DNA of 50,318 nt from a virus. The notes below the pieces were generated by a model. It was given only the letters and a program-made list of their open reading frames with translations. It was not told the DNA's origin and did not search any database. A program made the position numbers and the translations under genes. The stretch's first letter is position 1. Every line of letters starts with the position of its first letter. The stretch is from the IMG/VR virus record IMGVR_UViG_3300018079_000014, positions 1-50,318 of that record. The stretch is one strand, 5' to 3'. Of the stretch, positions 46,124 through 50,318 are shown piece after piece.

Positions 46124-46281
46124 TGAAGAGCGGGAAGACCGTGATCCGCGAGGCCGCCGAGAGGGTCGAGATAGCGATGGCCGAGGCGGCGAAGGTCGCC
46201 ACACACCGCGCAGGTGGCCACCGTCACTGGCGGCCGTTCCAGAACCGGGCGAGCTGGCTCGCCTCGAAGGCGGGTGCGTGA
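46120..46281 (+). CDS. Small basic helical protein
   Basis: The 53-residue product (MMKSGKTVIREAAERVEIAM, then AEAAKVATHRAGGHRHWRPF) has a helix followed by a histidine- and arginine-rich end. ATG 46120 overlaps the previous stop, and its own stop overlaps the next start at 46278-46281. Function unknown. Confidence 0.55.
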   Translation: MMKSGKTVIREAAERVEIAMAEAAKVATHRAGGHRHWRPFQNRASWLASKAGA

Positions 46282-46475
46282 TGACGCTCGACTTTGAGCC
46301 GATCAACGATTCCGGCACCGAAGACGGGGTCACCGTCCACGTAACGCTCGGCGACGTCTTCTTCGGAAGCATGATCGTGTCGCCAGGGGACTGGACGAAG
46401 TTCGTAGCGGCCTGCGCCCGCGAAGAGGCAGGCCTCGCCCTACGGATCATCTTCGCCAGCGAGGTCATCGCGTGA
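46278..46475 (+). CDS. Small beta-rich hypothetical protein
   Basis: The 65-residue acidic product (LDFEPINDSGTEDGVTVHVTLG then DVFFGSMIVSPGDWTKFVAA) resembles a small beta-sheet plus helix fold. It starts at GTG 46278 (GTGA overlap) or ATG 46281, and overlaps the next gene by GTGA. No family recognised. Confidence 0.65.
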   Translation: MMTLDFEPINDSGTEDGVTVHVTLGDVFFGSMIVSPGDWTKFVAACAREEAGLALRIIFASEVIA

Positions 46476-46732
46476 ACGTCCTCGCGATCATCCGCCTGCA
46501 CCTGAACTCGGGGCAGACCGTCGAGTGTCGAACCGAGGATACCTTCGACTCCTACGACTACGACCTAGACGAAGAGCTGGCTCCGCAGGTCGCAGACGAT
46601 TTCCGCGAGGAGCTGAACACCGAACGCCCGCGCTGGATCAGCGTCGGGAACACCGTCGCCTTCTCAGGCGCCGTATCCGCACTCGAAGTCCTCGATGCCG
46701 AAATCGTCGAGGAAGAAGGGAACCCCACATGA
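46472..46732 (+). CDS. Small acidic hypothetical protein
   Basis: The 86-residue product starts at GTG 46472. It looks like a small beta-barrel or ferredoxin-like fold (VLAIIRLHLNSGQTVECRTED, PRWISVGNTVAFSGAVSALEV) with a very acidic middle and tail. It overlaps the second ssb by ATGA, so it may act with it, for example as a modulator. Confidence 0.65.
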   Translation: MNVLAIIRLHLNSGQTVECRTEDTFDSYDYDLDEELAPQVADDFREELNTERPRWISVGNTVAFSGAVSALEVLDAEIVEEEGNPT

Positions 46733-47160
46733 GCAATGTCAACACGGTCGTCATCTCCGGCTTCCTGGTCGCAGACCCGGAGACGCGCTGGACGGCAGAC
46801 GACGGCGAGAGCGCGATCGTTCACCTCGGTGTCGCCGTTCGTCGCTCGCGCAAGCAGGAGGACGGCTCCTACGCCGACGAGTCGAAAATTCACGACGTTG
46901 AGGTCTTCGGCAAGTTCGCCCTCCTGGTCGCTCGCAAGATGCGGAAGAAGGACAACCTCACCGTCTCCGGTCGCCTGGAAAAGCAGGAGTGGGAGACGGA
47001 CGGCGCCAAGCGCAGTAAGACCGTCATCGAGGCGGCGCAGATCGACAGCGAGGCGTTCTTCCGCCGCGATGAAGACGTCCCGGCGAAGCAGGAGAGCCTG
47101 CCCACCACGGAGGCCGAACCGGCCGCCGAAGCCCCGAAGACCAACGACATCCCCTTCTAG
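46729..47160 (+). CDS. ssb: Single-stranded DNA-binding protein (second copy)
   Basis: This 143-residue OB-fold SSB differs from the first copy. It has VNTVVISGFLVADPETRWTAD, VHLGVAVRRSRKQEDG, HDVEVFGKFALLVARKMRKKD, then LTVSGRLEKQEWETDGAK and an acidic, proline/alanine-rich tail ending NDIPF, the docking tip. It is more like standard bacterial SSB than the copy at 1534-1944. The gene is expressed from the right-end operon, so the two may serve different phases. A small CCCTTCT/AGAAGGG hairpin spans the stop codon. Confidence 0.92.
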   Translation: MSNVNTVVISGFLVADPETRWTADDGESAIVHLGVAVRRSRKQEDGSYADESKIHDVEVFGKFALLVARKMRKKDNLTVSGRLEKQEWETDGAKRSKTVIEAAQIDSEAFFRRDEDVPAKQESLPTTEAEPAAEAPKTNDIPF

Positions 47161-47180
47161 GGGAGAAGGGAAGAGACACA

Positions 47181-47903
47181 ATGGGATACCCGGCAGAGAC
47201 GATCGACGGCCAGACCGTCACCATCGTCAACAAGTACGAGGGGCCAGACGGCCCCGGCAGCTTCCTGTACGAGGCCGACACCGGCCTCCTGTACAAGGCA
47301 GCCATCGACGCCATGAAGCTCGTCCTCGTCCCCGACCAAGTCGGCGTAGTCGGAGCGCTCGGCGCGGGGTCGGAAACCCGGCCCAAGGCCGAGGAGAGCA
47401 ACCTCGAAGAGAGGCTGGCCGAGTCGATCGAGCGGAACGCCGACATCCTCAACAAGCTCGGTGCCGAGCCGGACACGATCGACGGCTACGAGTTGAGAGC
47501 GCCGGAAGTCAAGGCGGTACTCGACGAGCTGGTAGACGAAGGCCTCATCACCGAAGAAGAGGCCGAAGGCCTCATCGTCGTCGAGGACGTCATCCCCGAG
47601 GCGGAGAACGTCTCAGACGGCACCGAGCCAGAACTGGTCGAGGCAGTCGAAGGCTTCGCCGTCGAGGAGCTGGCCCAGGCGGCGGCGCGGGCCGACGTCG
47701 AGGCAGGCGGCGGCGTCGAGAACGGGGTCGCGGGCGCACAGGCCATCGTGGACGCCCTGGCTGCCGACGAGCTGGCCGAAGAGAGCTTCGTGAGGAGGAG
47801 CGACGAGCCGGTCTACGCCAAGCAGGGGAACGACACGTTCCTCGGCAGCCAGGACGAGGCCGACGAGGCGGAGGACGACCCAGAATACGACGAGGCCGCG
47901 TAG
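47181..47903 (+). CDS. Acidic hypothetical protein
   Basis: The 240-residue product has a short N-terminal beta domain (ETIDGQTVTIVNKYEGPDGPG, SFLYEADTGLLYKAAIDAMKL) and then long acidic, alanine/glutamate-rich helical stretches (LITEEEAEGLIVVEDVIPEAE). The middle, NADILNKLGAEPDTIDGYEL, could bind a partner. It may be a DNA mimic or an assembly factor because of the charge, but nothing proves this. GGGAGAAGGGAAG precedes ATG 47181. Confidence 0.7.
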   Translation: MGYPAETIDGQTVTIVNKYEGPDGPGSFLYEADTGLLYKAAIDAMKLVLVPDQVGVVGALGAGSETRPKAEESNLEERLAESIERNADILNKLGAEPDTIDGYELRAPEVKAVLDELVDEGLITEEEAEGLIVVEDVIPEAENVSDGTEPELVEAVEGFAVEELAQAAARADVEAGGGVENGVAGAQAIVDALAADELAEESFVRRSDEPVYAKQGNDTFLGSQDEADEAEDDPEYDEAA

Positions 47904-47943
47904 TGCCGAAGAAGCCGAAGCCCCGTGAAAGGGGGTGAGCAAT

Positions 47944-48081
47944 ATGGCAGCCAAGCCACCGAAGCGTCCGACCAACTCTGGTCGCGCACAGTGGGAGAAG
48001 ACCCACTCACAGGGCGAGAGAATTCCCTCGCAAGGAGCGGGCCGCAAGCCCCCGGTGTCGAAGAAGGGGAAGAAGAAGTAG
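47944..48081 (+). CDS. Small basic protein (KPPKRP type)
   Basis: The 45-residue product MAAKPPKRPTNSGRAQWEK... ends SKKGKKK and is strongly basic. GGGGGTGAGC lies just before the ATG. Two tiny frames at 47903-47938 (GTG; 11 residues, PKKPKPRERG) and 48083-48121 (ATG; 12 residues, AKKPKRPKPRY) flank it and repeat the same KKPK-rich wording, so the region seems to hold three related micro peptides. It sits at the end of the operon before a terminator. Confidence 0.5.
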   Translation: MAAKPPKRPTNSGRAQWEKTHSQGERIPSQGAGRKPPVSKKGKKK

Positions 48082-48125
48082 AATGGCGAAGAAGCCGAAG
48101 CGGCCGAAGCCGCGCTACTGAGACA

Positions 48126-48154
48126 CGAAGGGCCTCCCATCAAGAGGCCCTTCG
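48126..48154 (+). terminator. Terminator of the right-end operon
   Basis: A perfect 11-bp stem CGAAGGGCCTC/GAGGCCCTTCG with a 7-base loop follows the last small gene. Only a weak T tract (TCATT) follows. Position after the operon supports termination. Confidence 0.8.
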
Positions 48155-48214
48155 GTCATTCGGCCCCTCACCGGGAGCGGCGGCGCGCAGGCGTCACCGG
48201 GTCAACGGGGCCGA

Positions 48215-48286
48215 TAGCGCGAGCCGGGATCGAACCGGCGACCTCCAGGTTATGAGCCTGGCGAGCTGCCACTGCTCCACCGCGCT
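48215..48286 (-). tRNA. tRNA-Met (anticodon CAT)
   Basis: The full cloverleaf reads leftward: acceptor AGCGCGG/TCGCGCT with one G-T pair, D stem GAGC/GCTC, anticodon stem CCAGG/CCTGG with loop CTCATAA, variable loop AGGTC, T stem GCCGG/CCGGC with loop TTCGATC, and discriminator A. CCA is not encoded. The paired A1-T72 end and the anticodon stem without three G-C pairs point to an elongator methionine tRNA. A CAT anticodon could also be an isoleucine tRNA if C34 is modified to lysidine. Confidence 0.93.
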
Positions 48287-48295
48287 TGACCTGAA

Positions 48296-48315
48296 ACTAT
48301 ACGGAACGTGTAGGA
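48296..48315 (-). promoter_or_regulatory. Promoter of the tRNA gene
   Basis: Leftward: TCCTACA (48315-48309), CGTTCCG, -10 TATAGT (48301-48296), nine bases before the tRNA 5' end. It keeps the phage box and the 7-base spacing, but has a consensus-like -10 in place of TAGGAT and lacks the TG. Confidence 0.75.
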
Positions 48316-48322
48316 CGGAGAA

Positions 48323-48340
48323 GGGGGCCTTGCGGCCCCC
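48323..48340 (-). terminator. Hairpin after the small leftward gene
   Basis: The stem GGGGGCC/GGCCCCC with a 4-base loop lies just after the stop of the 48345-48575 gene, and is followed leftward by TTCTCC. It lies only 8 bases upstream of the tRNA promoter box. Confidence 0.7.
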
Positions 48341-48344
48341 CCGG

Positions 48345-48575
48345 CTAGAGCGTCAGCACCTTCCGGTACTTCAGCACCTTCGCTACTTCACGCCGCTGCT
48401 GGAACGTCGACGTGTCCTTCATCACCGCCACGCCCGGCAGCACACACACCGCCGCCAGCTCGACGTCCGTCAGCGTGATCGTGTTGCCCGAGCTTCGCCT
48501 CGGAACGTCCACACCACCAGCGTTGACGTTCGTCAGCTCAGCGTCCGTACCGTTCGCGATCAGATAGTCAGCCAT
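48345..48575 (-). CDS. Small protein, TNVNA family (paralogue 1)
   Basis: The 76-residue product shares a layout with the next gene upstream: a strand with NGTDAELTNVNAGGVDVPR, then ITLTDVELAAVCVLPGVAVM, then a basic helical tail (FQQRREVAKVLKYRKVL). A GGGGGGTGAAAC ribosome binding site suggests strong expression. It could be a small virion or head-decoration protein; no family is named. Confidence 0.7.
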   Translation of the reverse strand: MADYLIANGTDAELTNVNAGGVDVPRRSSGNTITLTDVELAAVCVLPGVAVMKDTSTFQQRREVAKVLKYRKVLTL

Positions 48576-48653
48576 CCTGTTTCACCCCCCTTCTCAACGT
48601 CGGGGATCGGAGGGGGCGACAAGCCGGATGACCCGCTCGTCGCCCCCCATGGA

Positions 48654-48941
48654 CTACGTGATCGCGGTGCCGGGGTTCTTCCCGAGCCGAAGAATCTTCG
48701 ACGCGAGACGGAAACCCTCACGCATCGCGGCCGTGGGAGACACGGTCGAGCAGAGCATGATGAGAGCCTCCGGATGAGCGCCAGCGAAGGTCGCCTGCTC
48801 TGCATCCGAGAGCGTCACCAGCCCCGAAGCGTTCGTCTGAACGCTGCCCGCTGCCATTGGAGCGATGTCGTCGCCCGCCGCGTTGACGTTCGTGTACGCC
48901 GTTGCAGTGGGGTTGACGATCAGGCAGATTTGGTTGGCCAT
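48654..48941 (-). CDS. Small protein, TNVNA family (paralogue 2)
   Basis: The 95-residue product has CLIVNPTATAYTNVNAAGDDI, LVTLSDAEQATFAGAHPEALIML and a basic tail (REGFRLASKILRLGKNPG), aligning with the neighbour at 48345-48575 over TNVNA-GG-D, the LSD/LTD-x-E-x-A helix and the tail. A GGGGGGTG ribosome binding site again precedes the ATG. Probable tandem duplication. A possible TAGGAT-type box lies about 120 bases upstream (near 49063), and an ATAAG-N5-CTTAT dyad (48989-49003) lies in between. Confidence 0.72.
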   Translation of the reverse strand: MANQICLIVNPTATAYTNVNAAGDDIAPMAAGSVQTNASGLVTLSDAEQATFAGAHPEALIMLCSTVSPTAAMREGFRLASKILRLGKNPGTAIT

Positions 48942-48988
48942 TTGAGTTGCACCCCCCTTCAGGGATCGAAGATCGCATGAAACGTGCG

Positions 48989-49003
48989 ATAAGGAAACCT
49001 TAT
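48989..49003. promoter_or_regulatory. ATAAG-N5-CTTAT dyad 1
   Basis: ATAAG-GAAAC-CTTAT, extended by G and C to a 17-bp perfect palindrome with a 3-base centre, lies 48 bases before the start of the paralogue-2 gene. An ATCGCA/TGCGAT hairpin overlaps at 48972-48990. Confidence 0.65.
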
Positions 49004-49241
49004 CAGACGGTGCGGACGTATGAGGGCGCGCTATAGCTACTGAGACGTATGCGATCGGCTCATCCTACGGAGGGGTCACTTCCGGAGGACTCTGGGGGGT
49101 CAGCAAACACAACACCAACACCACCACCACTACCCCCCATAAACCTCTCGTCAACGTTCAGATCAGGGGGTGTGTGGAAGGGCAAGGCTCCCCCTCTCAC
49201 AACGCTGCCCTAGCCGCCTGCCTATCATCACACCACCACGT

Positions 49242-49286
49242 ATAAGGATTGCTTATGCGTCACACCTACCCATAAGCGCTGCTTAT
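49242..49286. promoter_or_regulatory. ATAAG-N5-CTTAT dyads 2 and 3
   Basis: ATAAG-GATTG-CTTAT (49242-49256) and ATAAG-CGCTG-CTTAT (49272-49286) are 30 bp apart centre to centre, close to three helical turns, so proteins would bind on the same face of the DNA. Confidence 0.7.
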
Positions 49287-49487
49287 ACCTGCTTCTCCCC
49301 CATTCTCATCTGTCCTTGGAGGGCATGGACGCAAGAGCAAGGAGCGTCCATACCCCTGTCCTCCCCCGCTTCCTACCGCTCCCCCTCGCACAGTACGCAA
49401 GGGGGTAGGACAGCCTACGGCTGTCCATCCACAGCCTTCGGCTGTGTCCTCCCCGCTCGCTATCGCTTCGCAAGGGGAGGCTAACGG

Positions 49488-49560
49488 TGTCCGAGTGTGT
49501 GACAGCAGGCTGTTGCCTAGAAGAAAATGCATAAAGGCGCTGCTGTCACAGACTCGGACA
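49488..49560. repeat. Large inverted repeat (21-base arms)
   Basis: Arm 49488-49508 and arm 49540-49560 are complementary at 20 of 21 positions. The 31-base centre contains an inner GCCT/AGGC pairing and an A-rich tip (GAAGAAAATGCATAAA). The predicted stem is the strongest in the window. Confidence 0.85.
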
Positions 49561-49587
49561 ACACACACACACGTTCTCTCCGGCCCA

Positions 49588-49635
49588 CTATGGATCGCCA
49601 GCATAGAGCCGCTGGCGACCGCTTCGCTTCCATAG
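49588..49635. repeat. Nested stem-loop
   Basis: CTATGG/CCATAG forms the outer stem and TCGCCAGC/GCTGGCGA the inner stem, with an internal loop rich in pyrimidine (CCGCTTCGCTT). It follows the large inverted repeat by 28 bases. Confidence 0.75.
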
Positions 49636-49900
49636 CTCCCGGTCATCGGATGTAGGCAGCCGAGCCGTCTCCTCCCTCCCTCCCCCGGACTCTTTATCCA
49701 AGCACCGCAGCCATCGAACGAGGGATTCGAGAGCATGGTCAAAGAGCCGACCATCGAACCCCGTCGTTCGAGGCTAGACGCGGCACTTGGGAATCCTCCT
49801 CCGTCCGTCCCCCAACGGCTCGGGCCACATCACGATGACTCGGGAGACTACGGGGCCTCCAGGAGAGAACGTGTGGTGGCCCTACTACTTAGGAGGAGTG

Positions 49901-50056
49901 ATGAAGAACATGGAGCTGACCTTGAAGTACGGCGGCGGATTTAGAGTTCGCCCGCTATTAGGCCCGCTGTACCTGCTTTCGACATTCAGCGCCGATGGCA
50001 AAACAACCCACCGCTTGAAGCTACGGCTTCGCCGCAGCATGAGGAGGTCGTCATGA
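49901..50056 (+). CDS. Small basic hypothetical protein
   Basis: The 51-residue product starts at ATG 49901 directly after GGAGGAG. Its sequence (MELTLKYGGGFRVRPLLGPL, then LYLLSTFSADGKTTHRLKL) has alternating strands and an arginine-rich end. The frame is open upstream to 49787 and an ATG at 49835 exists, but that part has atypical codons and no ribosome binding site. The stop overlaps the next ATG (50053). Confidence 0.55.
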   Translation: MKNMELTLKYGGGFRVRPLLGPLYLLSTFSADGKTTHRLKLRLRRSMRRSS

Positions 50057-50318
50057 TCCAACACGTCGTCATCACCGATTCATCCCCGGACGTCTTCAGC
50101 TCCGAGATGCAGCCGACCTGGTTCACGCCCAAGTCGCTCCGCGAGGCCCGGCGGAGCAAGCTCCCCCGCCTCACGGACGCCCTGACTCCTCGCGAGTCGA
50201 TCGCAAGACACCGCGCCGCGATGGCCGGGCCGTGTATCAACCCGCTCAGCCGTCCTTACGACTCAGGGCCGGTGACGAACGACGAGCCGCGCTTCGTCCC
50301 TGACCTGGACGATCGCGA
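50053..50318 (+). CDS. Hypothetical protein, runs across the sequence junction (partial)
   Basis: The gene starts at ATG 50053 with GAGGAGG about 6 bases upstream and stays open for 88 codons to the window end. Joining the end to base 1 gives seven more codons and a TGA at 20-22, for 95 residues in total, overlapping the first gene by ATGA. The N-terminus MIQHVVITDSSPDVF is strand-like; the rest is basic and proline-rich (WFTPKSLREARRSKLPRL). No family recognised. Confidence 0.65.
   Translation, partial: MIQHVVITDSSPDVFSSEMQPTWFTPKSLREARRSKLPRLTDALTPRESIARHRAAMAGPCINPLSRPYDSGPVTNDEPRFVPDLDDR

Larger units (their letters stand above)
48942..49900. other. Hairpin-rich non-coding region (possible origin or RNA)
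   Basis: Nearly 1 kb lacks convincing genes; open frames on both strands have unnatural composition. Contents: three ATAAG-N5-CTTAT dyads, an A/C-only stretch near 49112-49133, hairpins at 49325-49351 (8 bp), 49408-49426 (8 bp), 49430-49446 (7 bp) and 49449-49480 (7 bp), a long 21-bp imperfect stem at 49488-49560, an AC dinucleotide run at 49560-49572, and a nested stem at 49588-49635. Such concentration suggests a replication origin, a packaging or partition site, or a structured RNA. Confidence 0.6.

Noticed and set aside
49170-49484. 104-residue rightward frame in the non-coding region
   Set aside because: Serine/proline-rich composition arises from C-rich DNA; there is no ribosome binding site and it overlaps the dyads.
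49370-49620. CRISPR array or iteron array
   Set aside because: The repeated elements are inverted repeats of differing sequence, not direct repeats with regular spacers.
49651-49658. TGTAGGCA as a further phage promoter
   Set aside because: The -10-like word is present but the upstream box is poor and the next gene is about 250 bases away, so it was not listed as a promoter.
49266-49754. 162-residue leftward frame in the non-coding region
   Set aside because: The frame crosses several hairpins and repeats, has serine/glycine-rich arbitrary composition and no suitable ribosome binding site.

Overview
The window looks like the complete genome of a tailed double-stranded DNA phage with a podovirus-type virion, infecting a high-GC Gram-positive host, most likely an actinobacterium. 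The DNA is GC-rich, GTG starts are common, and genes are packed with 4-base ATGA/GTGA overlaps. A phiC31 gp3-like protein is present and many promoters have a TAGGAT -10 box lying about 6 bases before the start codon (leaderless), as often seen in Actinobacteria. The last reading frame runs off the right edge. When the two ends are joined it continues and stops at base 22, inside a 4-base overlap with the first gene, so the sequence is probably circular or circularly permuted and complete.

Layout. (1) 19-14530, rightward: early and replication genes. These include a NADAR-type ADP-ribose glycohydrolase, an SSB, small exported proteins, a divergent immunity-like control region (XRE repressor with two palindromic operators, facing dUTPase), a MazG-like protein, a metallopeptidase-like protein, a 1444-residue DNA methyltransferase-helicase fusion, a DnaB helicase and a SLOG-fold protein. 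(2) 14502-18646, leftward: nucleotide kinase, candidate nucleases, a Cas4/RecB-like nuclease, a gp3/RDF-like protein and several very small zinc-binding or membrane proteins. (3) 18700-45435, leftward: virion and lysis genes. Read in transcription order these run from a glycosidase-like protein, an exported metallopeptidase and fibre-like proteins, through a small terminase candidate, nuclease-like accessory genes and a split large terminase, to the portal, a 2359-residue ejection protein, scaffold, N4-gp56-type capsid, LamG/C1q fibre, adaptor, beta-propeller tail protein, amidase, holin candidates and a repeat-bearing fibre-like protein. (4) 45436-48121, rightward: a structured leader with a strong G-quadruplex motif, then small genes, a second SSB and acidic/basic small proteins. 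(5) 48215-48941, leftward: tRNA-Met and two paralogous small proteins. (6) 48942-49900: almost 1 kb without convincing genes but full of dyads and stem-loops, then two small genes that lead across the junction into region 1.

Regulation. Fourteen sites share TGTAGGAT-like -10 boxes. Most also carry a TCCKACR box exactly 5 bases upstream of TG, forming an inverted repeat over the promoter. They sit before early genes, most late gene blocks and the tRNA. A second dyad (ATAAG-N5-CTTAT) occurs three times around the non-coding region and, with one mismatch, at the scaffold/capsid promoter. There is a repressor and an RDF-like gene but no integrase, no partition gene and no DNA polymerase that I can recognise, so DNA synthesis probably relies on the host polymerase loaded through the phage DnaB.

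Most promising unusual features: the promoter/operator family, the three-gene terminase with a zinc-finger gene between the ATPase and nuclease halves, the hairpin-rich region near 49.5 kb, the tandem C-loop hairpins near 2.0 kb, the G-quadruplex leader, and the NADAR/SLOG/methyltransferase-helicase set that may counter host defences.
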